Assembly (NCBI RefSeq): GCF_008806775.1
Contig: NZ_WAEM01000006.1
Location: 157,663-221,662, forward strand
Length of the DNA stretch: 64,000 bases
Source of the DNA: Flavobacterium luteum
Lineage (GTDB): Bacteria; Bacteroidota; Bacteroidia; Flavobacteriales; Flavobacteriaceae
Direction: 5' to 3'
How positions within the stretch are numbered: the stretch's first letter is position 1; each line of letters opens with the position of its first letter. Positions 36,608 through 45,632 of this stretch are shown piece after piece. A program made the position numbers and the translations under genes. The notes under the pieces are model-generated. The model was not told where the DNA came from. It ran no database searches and saw nothing but the letters and a program-made list of their open reading frames with translations.

Positions 36608-36935
36608 AATCTTGTATTTATTGAAGGGCAAATTTAAGCATTTGATTTTGAAGTTTAAAGTTATTCTAAATAAAATACTCTGAAAATTATATAACTTATT
36701 CTAAAATTATATAAAAAATATTTGAAAATATTTTTTATATTCGTAGGGATTAGTTGAAAATTCAACCTTAAAAAAATATTCAGATGTGTTTTATAAAAAA
36801 AATATTTTTCATAGTAGGGTTTTGTATTTATTAAATGTTTACATATTTAATCACGATGAAAGACTAATTATGCATATCAACATGCTTAATTTAAATAAAA
36901 AATATTTTTCTAATGAAATACGTTCAACCTAATTT
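36608..36935. other. Divergent intergenic region between ffh and the DOMON operon
   Basis: AT-rich region of 328 bp holding a 32-bp palindrome at 36709-36740, whose right arm overlaps TATATTCG (36736-36743), one base off TAnnTTTG. The sequence AATATTTTTC recurs near 36801 and 36901. No coding frame or RNA gene is visible. Confidence 0.5.
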
Positions 36936-37466
36936 ATGACAAATATGAAGTCGCTTTTAACATCTCTTTTATTTATTTTGATTAGTACGTTTGTCTTTTC
37001 ACAAGAGAAGAATATATTTGATATTGCAAGAAAAGGTACACTTTTAGAAATTGAAACAATTTATAAAGAGAATCCAACTATTGTAAATACTGTCGATGAG
37101 AGAAAATCAAGTCCATTAATTTTAGCTTGCTATAGATCCAATGCACCTGTTGCTTTGTTTCTTGCCGATAAAGTTGCCGATTTAAATTATAATTCAGGAA
37201 TGGGTTCAGCCTTAATGGCAGCTGTAATGTCTGGAAATGTCCAAATAGTAGAAAAATTAATTGCTGTTAAGTCCGATTTAAACCAATTTGATTCACAAGG
37301 AAAAACAGCATTAATTTATGCCGTTTTCTTTAATAAAAATGATATTGCTAAACTTTTAATACAGGCTGGAGCTAATAAAAATCAGAAAGATAGTGACGGG
37401 AAGACTGCCTTAGATTTTGCGAATTTTAATAAAAATACCGAATTAATAATCCTTTTAGATCAATAA
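36936..37466 (+). CDS. Exported ankyrin-repeat protein
   Basis: A 176-residue protein with a signal peptide (about 1-22, ending FVFSQ) and about four ankyrin repeats from 28 on, for example SPLILACYRSNAPVALFL, LMAAVMSGNVQIVEKLIA and TALIYAVFFNKNDIAKLLIQAGANKN. Periplasmic ankyrin proteins often accompany redox enzymes such as catalases and bind partners. Here it leads an operon of envelope proteins including a cytochrome c and YceI. The second ATG, three codons in, is an alternative start. The next gene begins 24 bp later. Confidence 0.85.
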   Translation: MTNMKSLLTSLLFILISTFVFSQEKNIFDIARKGTLLEIETIYKENPTIVNTVDERKSSPLILACYRSNAPVALFLADKVADLNYNSGMGSALMAAVMSGNVQIVEKLIAVKSDLNQFDSQGKTALIYAVFFNKNDIAKLLIQAGANKNQKDSDGKTALDFANFNKNTELIILLDQ

Positions 37467-37490
37467 TAATAAACACAAAAATTAAAAAAA

Positions 37491-38270
37491 ATGAAAAAAT
37501 CTTACCTACTTTTAGCAACTTTGGCATTAATGAATATTTCATTTGCACAAAAAAAATCATCTGGTGTAGTTTCATTGAGAACTGGATCTACAATAATATC
37601 AATTCAAATTGATTTAAATCAAACTACTTCATTGGCTACCTTTACAGTAGTTGGGCCATCTACAAGATGGTTTAGTATTGGATTTAATGCTACTACTATG
37701 GCTTCTAATACAGATTGCATTACTTCCTCTGGAACTGCAGTTTTAGATCAAGTTCTTCCTGGAGGACATCAAGAAGCAAATACCGACGCCACCAATAATT
37801 TAACAGTTGTAAGCAATGTAGTTAATGGAACTTCAAGAACGATTATAGCAACGCGACCTTTTAATACTGGTGATTCTGAAGATTATACTTTCAACTTTGC
37901 TAATAACACACTAAATCTTATTTGGGCAAATGGTCCGTCAGGAGTTATTGATCCTGGAGTTGAGCATTCTTCATTTGGCACTAAAAGTGCTTCTTTTGCC
38001 ACATTAGGAACTGAGAATTTTGCTTCTTTAGATAAAATAAGTATTTATCCAAATCCCTCAAACGGAATATTTACCATTTCTAAAAACAGCATTATTCAAA
38101 TTACTAAAATTAAAATTTTTGATACTAACGCAAAATTGCTTAAAGAAATTAAATCAGACGCAAATAACCAAGAAAATGCTATAGATTTATCGAGTTTTAC
38201 TAAAGGAATATATTTTATGGAAATATCCAACAAAGAAGACAAAATTATTAAAAAAATAATATTACAATAA
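37491..38270 (+). CDS. DOMON-domain protein with T9SS type A sorting signal
   Basis: A 259-residue secreted protein: signal peptide (1-19, ISFAQ), a DOMON-like beta-sandwich (about 25-170) with WFSIGFNATTM and DYTFNFANNTLNLIWANG, and a C-terminal type A sorting domain (about 185-259) beginning ISIYPNPSNGIF and ending KIIKKIILQ. DOMON domains bind heme b or sugars in redox proteins. A methionine (TTMAS) and histidines (GGHQE, VEHSS) lie where heme-ligating residues could be, but binding is not proven. Its stop abuts the next ATG. Confidence 0.85.
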   Translation: MKKSYLLLATLALMNISFAQKKSSGVVSLRTGSTIISIQIDLNQTTSLATFTVVGPSTRWFSIGFNATTMASNTDCITSSGTAVLDQVLPGGHQEANTDATNNLTVVSNVVNGTSRTIIATRPFNTGDSEDYTFNFANNTLNLIWANGPSGVIDPGVEHSSFGTKSASFATLGTENFASLDKISIYPNPSNGIFTISKNSIIQITKIKIFDTNAKLLKEIKSDANNQENAIDLSSFTKGIYFMEISNKEDKIIKKIILQ

Positions 38271-38654
38271 ATGAAAAAAAACAGAGTTATTATATCATTT
38301 GTAATTATTTCTATTTTAGGCTTTTTAGCTTATCAATATGTTATGCATGGTGGAGCAAGAGATTTATCTACTGAGAAGACTGACTATATTATTTCCTCTA
38401 AGGCTATTCTTAATGAATTCACAACGAATCAAGATTTATCCAACAAAAAGTATCTTGAGAAAGCTGTAGCTGTAAAAGGCACTATTACTTCTGTAAGTGC
38501 TAATGAAGTAATTCTAGATAATTCTATTATTTGTAGTTTAAAAAATCCAAATAGTACTTTAGTTAAAAATCAAATCATAACTGTAAAAGGTAGAGTTGTT
38601 GGATTTGATGATTTAATGGGAGAATTAAAATTAGATCAATGTTTTTGTAATTAA
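38271..38654 (+). CDS. Membrane-anchored OB-fold protein (tRNA_anti-like)
   Basis: A 127-residue protein with one N-terminal membrane helix (about 5-24) and a small OB-fold resembling the tRNA_anti-like family (KYLEKAVAVKGTI ... VKGRVVGFDDLMGELKLDQC). Cysteines lie at ICSL and the C-terminal DQCFC. Anchored OB-folds of this kind recur in Bacteroidota envelope operons and may bind a ligand or partner rather than nucleic acid. It starts immediately after the DOMON gene stop. Confidence 0.78.
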   Translation: MKKNRVIISFVIISILGFLAYQYVMHGGARDLSTEKTDYIISSKAILNEFTTNQDLSNKKYLEKAVAVKGTITSVSANEVILDNSIICSLKNPNSTLVKNQIITVKGRVVGFDDLMGELKLDQCFCN

Positions 38655-38668
38655 TAAAAAAATAGAAT

Positions 38669-39541
38669 ATGAAAATTAAAAGCCTTTTTACATTTGTTTT
38701 TGTCTTTTTTGGATTGGCATTTGCCTTTGCTCAAGATGACTTATTAAACCAACTTGATACTGTAAAATCGAAAGAAAAAGAAATAGCAATGGCTGCCTTC
38801 AAAGGATTGCAGATATGCAACATGCAATCAACAAAATTGCCGGTAAAAGGAGAATTTTATTTTCTAGTTTCACATCGATTTGGAGATTTAACTGAAGGAA
38901 TTAATAATTTCTTTGGCTTGGACAATGCATTAACAAAAATTGGAGGGATTTATGGTGTTGCCAATTGGCTTTCTGTAGGGGTTTCAAGACATACTTATCG
39001 TAAAACCTATGAATTAGCAGCAAAATACAAACTAGCCAATCAAGAAGTTGATGGATTTCCAATTACCATTGTGGGATACAACACGATGGATATTGATAGT
39101 GAACTAAAAAAGGATGAGACTTTACCTGGTTTAAATTCAAATAATAGATTTGCGTATACAACGCAATTGCTTGTTTCCAGAAAATTCTCAGATTCGTTTT
39201 CATTTCAATTAGCACCCATTTTTGTTCATAAAAATTTATATGATGGGATTTTAGACCAAGAAAATACGTTGTTGTTAGCTGCTGGAGCGAGATATAAATT
39301 ATCAAAAAGATTGAGTTTAAATTTAGAGTATGCAGGGCGAGTAAATTTACCAGATGAATTTAAATCGACTTATAGTAACCCGCTTTCTATAGGCTTAGAT
39401 ATTGAAACTGGCGGTCATGTTTTTCAGTTGGTCTTCTCTAATAGCCAGCCTATGAATGATGTTGCCATTTATACAAATGCTGCTGGTGATTGGAATGGCG
39501 GTAGCGTTTATTTTGGGTTTAATATGTATAGAGTTTTTTAA
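38669..39541 (+). CDS. DUF5777 family outer-membrane beta-barrel-like protein
   Basis: A 290-residue exported protein (signal peptide 1-21, FAFAQ). Alternating polar and hydrophobic strands and a terminal aromatic (MYRVF) suggest an outer-membrane beta-barrel. Family motifs include QSTKLPVKGEFYFLVSHRFG and FFGLDNALTKIGGIYGV. DUF5777 genes often sit beside cytochrome c and YceI genes in Bacteroidota, as here, but no activity is known to me. Nine bp separate it from the cytochrome gene. Confidence 0.85.
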   Translation: MKIKSLFTFVFVFFGLAFAFAQDDLLNQLDTVKSKEKEIAMAAFKGLQICNMQSTKLPVKGEFYFLVSHRFGDLTEGINNFFGLDNALTKIGGIYGVANWLSVGVSRHTYRKTYELAAKYKLANQEVDGFPITIVGYNTMDIDSELKKDETLPGLNSNNRFAYTTQLLVSRKFSDSFSFQLAPIFVHKNLYDGILDQENTLLLAAGARYKLSKRLSLNLEYAGRVNLPDEFKSTYSNPLSIGLDIETGGHVFQLVFSNSQPMNDVAIYTNAAGDWNGGSVYFGFNMYRVF

Positions 39542-39550
39542 AAAATAAAT

Positions 39551-39889
39551 ATGAAAAAAATACAAATTTTAGCGATAGTAATAAGTTCCTTATTTATTAC
39601 ATCATGTGAATCAACAACCTATCAAGATATTTCGGCTGTTGTTACTAACCCTACTTACTCGAAAAATGTACAACCTGTAATTTCAGCAAAATGTACAGGT
39701 TGTCATTCGGGTGGCAAAGAATTTCCAAATTTAGAAAATTATGATCAGGTAAAAGAAGCTACATTTGATGGAAATTTATTATGCAGAATAAATGGTGAAT
39801 GCGGTGAAATTATGCCAACAAGTGGTAAAATGCCACAAGCCACAATAGATATGATACAATTATGGGCTACAAATAAATTCCCAAACTAA
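39551..39889 (+). CDS. Monoheme cytochrome c lipoprotein
   Basis: A 112-residue lipoprotein with lipobox FITSC (Cys19) and one heme c motif, CTGCH at 48-52. Met88 in GEIMP or Met94 in GKMP is the likely sixth heme ligand, and two further cysteines (Cys78 and Cys84) could form a disulfide. The domain from PTYSKNVQPVISAKC onward resembles the small cytochrome c units of planctomycete-type (PSCyt) or DUF5777-linked proteins. It would carry electrons in the periplasm or at the outer membrane. Confidence 0.88.
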   Translation: MKKIQILAIVISSLFITSCESTTYQDISAVVTNPTYSKNVQPVISAKCTGCHSGGKEFPNLENYDQVKEATFDGNLLCRINGECGEIMPTSGKMPQATIDMIQLWATNKFPN

Positions 39890-39903
39890 ATCCTTAAACA
39901 AAA

Positions 39904-40449
39904 ATGAAAAAAACAGCAGTTCTACTCATTTGTTTCTTTATTGGAAATATCTCTTTTTCACAGAAAATGATGACTCGTTCAGGAGAAATAAAATTTGATG
40001 CTACGGTACCCAACGAAGTCGAAATTATTGGAATAAACAAGACAGCATCCTGTATTTTGGATGAATCAAATGGTCATTTTGTAGCTTTAGTTTTAGTAAA
40101 AGCTTTTAAGTTTAAAGCCCCATTAATGGAAGAACATTTTAATGAAAATTATATGGAGTCTTCCCAATTTCCCAAATCGACTTTTGATGGAAAAATTATA
40201 AGTTTTGACGCTTCAAAATTATCATCTACAAAAACTAGTTATGACTTAGAAGGAGATTTGACGATTCATGGCGTTACTAAGAAAATTAAAACTAAGATCA
40301 GTCTAATCTTAAATGCTGGAAAAATTACTGCTGCTAGTACTTTTTCTGTAAAAGCTGCTGATTATAAAATAGATATTCCAAATTTGGTAAAAGAAAAATT
40401 TGCAGAAAACATAAAAATTACTTTAAACTTTGTGCTTGAAGAAAAATAA
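39904..40449 (+). CDS. YceI family periplasmic protein
   Basis: A 181-residue exported protein (signal peptide 1-19, ISFSQ). It shows YceI features such as MEEHFNENYMESSQFPKSTFDGKI and GDLTIHGVTKKIKT, the latter a family hallmark. YceI proteins are lipocalin-like and bind long isoprenoids such as polyprenyl or quinone chains, which fits an operon with a cytochrome. It is the last gene before a strong terminator. Confidence 0.93.
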   Translation: MKKTAVLLICFFIGNISFSQKMMTRSGEIKFDATVPNEVEIIGINKTASCILDESNGHFVALVLVKAFKFKAPLMEEHFNENYMESSQFPKSTFDGKIISFDASKLSSTKTSYDLEGDLTIHGVTKKIKTKISLILNAGKITAASTFSVKAADYKIDIPNLVKEKFAENIKITLNFVLEEK

Positions 40450-40468
40450 AGTTAATTGTTTTGTTGAG

Positions 40469-40508
40469 AAAACCGTCTGAAGAGTAAAATTTTTAGACGG
40501 TTTTTTTT
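40469..40508. terminator. Terminator at the end of the DOMON-YceI operon
   Basis: AAAACCGTCT (40469-40478) and AGACGGTTTT (40495-40504) form a perfect 10-bp stem with a 16-nt loop; a run of eight T follows on the plus strand. It lies between the convergent YceI and lipoprotein genes and may also act weakly on the minus strand. Confidence 0.8.
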
Positions 40509-40509
40509 A

Positions 40510-41532
40510 TTACTTCTTAGTTAAATACAAATAATGTGATTCAGAATTTTCGTGTTTTAATCGAATATTTGTTCCATTATACTCTATTATTTTCCAATCT
40601 TCCTCTAATTCATCGAGATTAATTCCTGAAAAACTCATGACAAACTTTTTTATTCCGCCATCGGTATATGAACTCCATGTTCCATCTATTGAGGAACTAT
40701 TTTTAACAACAGTGACAGAACCATTTGATAAAAAAGTAAAATTATATCCCATATATTCAGCGGTTTCGTTTTCATAATTATCTAAAAAATAGGAAACATA
40801 CCAAGTACCAGTAACAATTATACTTGATAAATCTTTATTCTCATTAGAAGGAATTTCACATTTACCAATTTCATTTTCTATACTACTTTTTAATTCGTTA
40901 TTGGTTTGTACTTCAACTATTTTTCCATCAATTTTAGACGTGATTGTTATTGGGAAATCGAGAGTGAAAAAATCGGTTTCTTTTAAATTGTAAACAAAAT
41001 TATAAAGTTGAGAATTGTTTTGAATTATAAATGACTTCGCCTGTTGGCTATTGCTATCATAAGAATTAATACCAATAGGAAAACTAAAATCAACACAATC
41101 TATCTCGGTATAATCAGTATACTCGTTGTAACTATCTAATAGATTTTTTAGTTCCAGTTGATTATTTATTGTTAGTTTACTAAAGTTTCTAAAAACCATT
41201 GTTATTGGAAATACAAAATTGATTTTATCGTCATCATTAGAATATTCATCAATAATACTAGCAACCAATTTATAATCTTCTTGAGATGAAACCTCTATTT
41301 TATTATAATTGACAACAACTGTAACAGGCAATTGAACACTACAATAACTATTACCATCCAAAATATTATCAATTGCTGTTGGATATTGCGAAACTCTAGA
41401 AAGTAAAGAAGTAAGTGGATCAACTTTAGTTAAGCTCGTATTGGGAACTCTAATTTCATTTTCATCCTCATCTTGACAAGAAAATACAAATAGGCTTAAT
41501 AATGTAATTATTATAAATTGAAAAATTTTCAT
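40510..41532 (-). CDS. Repeat-containing lipoprotein with lipocalin-like C-terminus
   Basis: A 340-residue lipoprotein (lipobox FVFSC, Cys19), with the ATG at 41532; a longer frame would add eight residues before the signal. Residues about 45-215 contain four related units, each with a core like FPIT followed by a beta segment, then V or I, two to three residues and an EL helix: VQLPVTVVV, FVFPITMVF, FSFPIGINS and LDFPITITS. The last 110 residues (GTWYVSYFLDN ... GTWSSYTDGG) look lipocalin-like. It is divergent from the fecI-like gene, 103 bp away. Function is unknown; the site suggests a ligand-binding partner of the TonB receptor. Confidence 0.7.
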   Translation of the reverse strand: MKIFQFIIITLLSLFVFSCQDEDENEIRVPNTSLTKVDPLTSLLSRVSQYPTAIDNILDGNSYCSVQLPVTVVVNYNKIEVSSQEDYKLVASIIDEYSNDDDKINFVFPITMVFRNFSKLTINNQLELKNLLDSYNEYTDYTEIDCVDFSFPIGINSYDSNSQQAKSFIIQNNSQLYNFVYNLKETDFFTLDFPITITSKIDGKIVEVQTNNELKSSIENEIGKCEIPSNENKDLSSIIVTGTWYVSYFLDNYENETAEYMGYNFTFLSNGSVTVVKNSSSIDGTWSSYTDGGIKKFVMSFSGINLDELEEDWKIIEYNGTNIRLKHENSESHYLYLTKK

Positions 41533-41634
41533 AGTATTATTGTTGACAACAACCATAAAACAAATTTCAACAAAAAAACCCTAACAACAATTATTTTTTT
41601 TAACTTCACGCTCTATAGAAATTTATAATTCATA

Positions 41635-42156
41635 ATGCATAAACTAAAATCTATTAGTATTTGTGAAGAAACCGTTTTTTCAAACTTTTTTAAAAGCAAT
41701 GTTAAGTCATTACGAAATTACTTGTATTTTAAATATGGAAATGAAGAGCAAGCAAATGATATGACTCAAGAGGCATTTATTAAATTATGGGAAAAATGTT
41801 CAGAAGTTCCTATAGAAAAAGCCAAATCGTTTCTGTATACAGTTGCAAATAATGCTACATTAAATCAGATTGCACATAAAAAAGTAGTTTTGAGTTATGC
41901 AAAAAACAATATCAATTCAGACAAAACAAATTTTAATCCTGAATTCATCTTAGAAGAAGAACAATTTAAAGTTAAATTAGAAAAAGCCATTTCAAACCTT
42001 ACAGAAGCCCAAAGAACTGCATTTCTGTTGCATCGAATTGAGGGAAAAAAATATAGTGAAATTGCAGAAATAATAGGAATTGGTATTAAAGCTGTAGAGA
42101 AAAGAATACATGGTGCGTTAGTATCTTTAAGAATTGAAATCGAACAAATTAAGTAG
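41635..42156 (+). CDS. FecI-like ECF sigma factor
   Basis: A 173-residue sigma-70 protein, with region 2 (YFKYGNEEQANDMTQEAFIKLWEK and KSFLYTVANNATLNQ) and region 4 (AQRTAFLLHRIEGKKYSEIAEIIGIGIKAVEKRIHGAL), typical of Bacteroidota FecI-like factors. It is followed by an anti-sigma (FecR) gene 42 bp later and a TonB receptor, forming a cell-surface signalling unit that should drive transcription of the receptor when ligand is bound. Confidence 0.93.
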   Translation: MHKLKSISICEETVFSNFFKSNVKSLRNYLYFKYGNEEQANDMTQEAFIKLWEKCSEVPIEKAKSFLYTVANNATLNQIAHKKVVLSYAKNNINSDKTNFNPEFILEEEQFKVKLEKAISNLTEAQRTAFLLHRIEGKKYSEIAEIIGIGIKAVEKRIHGALVSLRIEIEQIK

Positions 42157-42198
42157 GGTTTTTAAATTCTTATATGTTTAAGTACAAATGAAAACAGC

Positions 42199-43092
42199 AT
42201 GAAAGAAAATTACGACTTAGCGAAATGGCTTGCTGGAGAAATGACTGAAATTGAACTAAACGATTTCAAAAAAACACCAGAATTCTATATATATTATAAA
42301 ATCGCAGACTATTCTAGTCAATTAAAGACACCTCCTTTTGAGGAAAACCAACTTTATAAAAATATTTTAGAAAACAATAAAACAAATATTATTCCTTTAT
42401 ATAGAAATTGGTTTTTTAAAATTGCAGCAATTGTTGTCCTTTTTCTTAGTATTACATTTGTTATGCGAAACTTTATTACAGAAACCCAAAGCGCTACTAG
42501 CGGAAAAAGAACCACCTTTACCTTACCCGATAATTCGGAAGTTGTTTTGAATGCTGAGTCTCAAATAGATTATAAAAAATGGAATTGGTCAGAAAATAGA
42601 AAATTAACTTTAAAAGGGGAAGCTTTTTTCAAAGTCGCTAAAGGCAAGCGATTCGAGGTGACAACTCTGTTGGGAAAAGTGACCGTTTTAGGAACTCAAT
42701 TTGATGTAAAAGCTAGAAAAAACAGATTTGAAATAACTTGTTTTACAGGAAAAGTAAAAGTAAATTATAAGCACAAAGAAATTATTTTAACTCCTGGAAA
42801 ATCGGTAACATTTGAAAATGAATTGCAAATAAATTCAAAAGTATCACTAACAAAACCGGATTGGCTGGACAATAAAATTGCTTTTAATAGAGATAGTCTA
42901 ATGTTTATAGTAGATGAAATTCAAAGGCAATACGATGTGTCTATAGATATAAGAACCAATCATCCCGATGATCTATTTACCGGAAAAATACCAACTGACA
43001 ATCTAGACATTGCACTTGAAATTATAGCTACAGCCTATCACTTCAAAACAATGAAAGTAACTCCTAATAAAATAATTCTTGAGGAAAAATAG
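42199..43092 (+). CDS. FecR-family anti-sigma factor
   Basis: A 297-residue inner-membrane protein. A short cytosolic part (about 1-70) would hold the sigma factor, a membrane helix spans about 71-89, and the periplasmic FecR domain (about 95-200) includes TFTLPDNSEVVLNAES and GKVTVLGTQFDVKA. The end (about 225-297) matches the DUF4974/STN-like fold that contacts the receptor plug (FNRDSLMFIVDEIQRQYDV). Its stop directly abuts the receptor ATG. Confidence 0.93.
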   Translation: MKENYDLAKWLAGEMTEIELNDFKKTPEFYIYYKIADYSSQLKTPPFEENQLYKNILENNKTNIIPLYRNWFFKIAAIVVLFLSITFVMRNFITETQSATSGKRTTFTLPDNSEVVLNAESQIDYKKWNWSENRKLTLKGEAFFKVAKGKRFEVTTLLGKVTVLGTQFDVKARKNRFEITCFTGKVKVNYKHKEIILTPGKSVTFENELQINSKVSLTKPDWLDNKIAFNRDSLMFIVDEIQRQYDVSIDIRTNHPDDLFTGKIPTDNLDIALEIIATAYHFKTMKVTPNKIILEEK

Positions 43093-45630
43093 ATGTTTTT
43101 TTTAAAACGTATTTGTATTTTACTTTTTTTCTTTTTTTTTGTCTTGAGTATTAATGCACAAGACAAAAACAAGACAATTCCTTTAAAAAAAATCTTTCAA
43201 AATATTGAAAAACAACATCATGTTATTTTTAATTATATAGATGTAGAGATTGAAAAAATTATCCTTTTACCTCCTAAAAATAATTTATCATTAAATGAAA
43301 AAATAAAATATCTACAAAAGAAGACCAACCTTTCATTTGATACTATAAACAATCAATTTATAACTGTTTTTGATAAAAAAAAGCCAGAATTAATAAAAAT
43401 CTGTGGCTATGTTTTTAATAAAAACGAAAAGACTCCTCTTGAAAATGCAAATATTCATTTTAACAATGGAAATAATACAATAACAGACAAAAATGGCTAT
43501 TTTGAATTGCAAAAACAAAATTCAAATGAAATTGCAATTAGCTACATTGGCTTTGCAACACAAAAAATAATTGTTAAAGAAAATCAGTTTAAAGATTGTA
43601 TAACTGTTTACCTAGAACAAGATATGGCCGTTCTAGAAAACATAATAACTAATCACTACTTAACGTCTGGTATAGCTAAAAAAACTGATGGTGCATTTGA
43701 AATAAAACCAAAAAAACTCGGAATATTACCTGGTTTGATAGAAGCAGATGTATTACAAGCTATGCAACAAATACCTGGAATAAATAGTGCCGATGAAAGT
43801 GTTGCTAGTATTAATGTGCGTGGCGGTACACACGACCAAAATTTATTTTTATGGAATGGAATAAAAATGTATCAAACAGGACATTTTTTTGGATTAATAT
43901 CTGCTTTTAATCCAAATTTAGCGCATACTGTTTCTATCTATAAAAATGGAAGTTCTCCTTTTTATGGCGAAAGTGTTTCGAGTGTTGTCGATATTTCATC
44001 TAATTCAAATGATTTTGAAAAAAACAACTTTAGTGCTGGAATAAATATGATAAATGCTGATGTTTATTCTAAATTTAAGATTAGTAATAATGGATTTATA
44101 GAAATTTCAGCACGAAGATCTATAACAGATTGGGTTCAGACGCCCACTTATAAAAACTATTTTAATAAAGCCTTTCAAAACACTACCATTATTAATGAAA
44201 CAAATTCAAAAAACACTAATTATTCTGATGATAGCTCCTTCTTTTTTTATGATGCAACACTCAAATATTCTCAAAAAATAGGACAAAAAGACCATCTTAT
44301 ATTAGATTTTATTATAATAAATGATAAGATAAATGTATTGCAATCTAATTCTGTGAATAATTTAATTCAGTCAGAGAAAAACACATTGTATCAAAATAAT
44401 TTTGGTGGAAGTCTTTCTTGGAAAAGATTCTGGAACAAAACCAACAGAAGTACTATAAATATTTATTCTTCTTTATACGAGTTGGAGGCACAGCAAAACA
44501 AAATTGAAGCAAATCAGACTGTAAAACAAGAGAATGAAGTTTTAGATACTGGTATTAAAATTGAAAATTTCCATAAAATAAATTCCAAATTTAGTTTCAG
44601 AAACGGATACCAATTTAATGAAATTAGCACTATAAATTTAGACGAAGTAAACAATCCTCAATTTTACAGAAAAAACAAAAATGTGTTACGAAATCATGCC
44701 TTTATTATGGAAGGAAAATTTAATGATTCTATATCTAGGCTAAATATTAATTCAGGATTACGATTGAATTATATAGAACAGTTTAATAAGTATATTTTTG
44801 AACCTAGATTGCAATTTAATTACGGAATTACATCAAATTTAAATTTTGAAATTCTAGGAGAAGTCAAAAGCCAAAACTCCTTTCAAATAATCGATTTACA
44901 AAAAGATTATTTAGGAATTGAAAAAAGACGATGGATATTAGCCAATAACACTACAATTCCTATTCAGAGAAGCAAACAAGTAGCTGTAAGCTTTTCCTAT
45001 ACAAAGAACAATTGGTTGTTAAGTGTCGAGAATTTTTATAAAAAAGTAACTGGAATTAACAGTTCTGGTCAGGGATTTCAAAATCAATTGGAATTTATAA
45101 AAATTAACGGTGAATATACTGTTGTAGGAACTGAAATAGTTTTACAAAAGAAAGTAAACCACTTTATATCATGGATAAGTTATACTTATAATGATAATAA
45201 TTATTATTTCCCAAAATTTGTAGTGCCTGTTTTTTCAAATAATTTCGAACTCGATCATGTTGTTTCTTGGGCAGGAATTTATGAAAAAGAGAATTTAAAA
45301 TTGGCATTGGGCTCAAAATGGTATTCAGGAAGACCTAGAACTTCACTTCAATCGGATGAATTAGATATTTCAAATCCTATAATCGACTATAATTCGCCTA
45401 ATGAAAATCACTTAAAGTCTTTTCTTCAATTCAATTTTTCGACAACCTATAAATGGAAAGACACAAAAGAAACCCAATACAGAATAGGTTTTTCAGTTTT
45501 AAATTTGTTGAACAAAAAAAATGAAATAAACGAATTTTATAGAGTAAATACGGTACTAAATACTAGTGAAAAAGTAAAAACATTCGCCCTACAAAGAACA
45601 CCTAACATAAGTTTTAGAGTCAACTTTTAA
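43093..45630 (+). CDS. TonB-dependent receptor with N-terminal STN signalling domain
   Basis: An 845-residue outer-membrane receptor. In order: signal peptide (to about 23, SINAQ), STN domain (about 28-95), carboxypeptidase-regulatory-like beta-sandwich (about 100-185), plug (MQQIPGINSADESVASINVRGG) and a beta-barrel to the C-terminus (ending FRVNF). The STN domain would contact the FecR-like protein and pass the bound-ligand signal to the sigma factor. It lacks a SusD partner, so it is a transducer or siderophore/small-molecule receptor rather than a SusC glycan importer. The ligand is unknown. Confidence 0.92.
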   Translation: MFFLKRICILLFFFFFVLSINAQDKNKTIPLKKIFQNIEKQHHVIFNYIDVEIEKIILLPPKNNLSLNEKIKYLQKKTNLSFDTINNQFITVFDKKKPELIKICGYVFNKNEKTPLENANIHFNNGNNTITDKNGYFELQKQNSNEIAISYIGFATQKIIVKENQFKDCITVYLEQDMAVLENIITNHYLTSGIAKKTDGAFEIKPKKLGILPGLIEADVLQAMQQIPGINSADESVASINVRGGTHDQNLFLWNGIKMYQTGHFFGLISAFNPNLAHTVSIYKNGSSPFYGESVSSVVDISSNSNDFEKNNFSAGINMINADVYSKFKISNNGFIEISARRSITDWVQTPTYKNYFNKAFQNTTIINETNSKNTNYSDDSSFFFYDATLKYSQKIGQKDHLILDFIIINDKINVLQSNSVNNLIQSEKNTLYQNNFGGSLSWKRFWNKTNRSTINIYSSLYELEAQQNKIEANQTVKQENEVLDTGIKIENFHKINSKFSFRNGYQFNEISTINLDEVNNPQFYRKNKNVLRNHAFIMEGKFNDSISRLNINSGLRLNYIEQFNKYIFEPRLQFNYGITSNLNFEILGEVKSQNSFQIIDLQKDYLGIEKRRWILANNTTIPIQRSKQVAVSFSYTKNNWLLSVENFYKKVTGINSSGQGFQNQLEFIKINGEYTVVGTEIVLQKKVNHFISWISYTYNDNNYYFPKFVVPVFSNNFELDHVVSWAGIYEKENLKLALGSKWYSGRPRTSLQSDELDISNPIIDYNSPNENHLKSFLQFNFSTTYKWKDTKETQYRIGFSVLNLLNKKNEINEFYRVNTVLNTSEKVKTFALQRTPNISFRVNF

Positions 45631-45632
45631 TA

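Noticed and set aside
43093..45630. SusC glycan importer
   Set aside because: No SusD gene follows, and an STN domain with FecI/FecR neighbours points to a signalling receptor.
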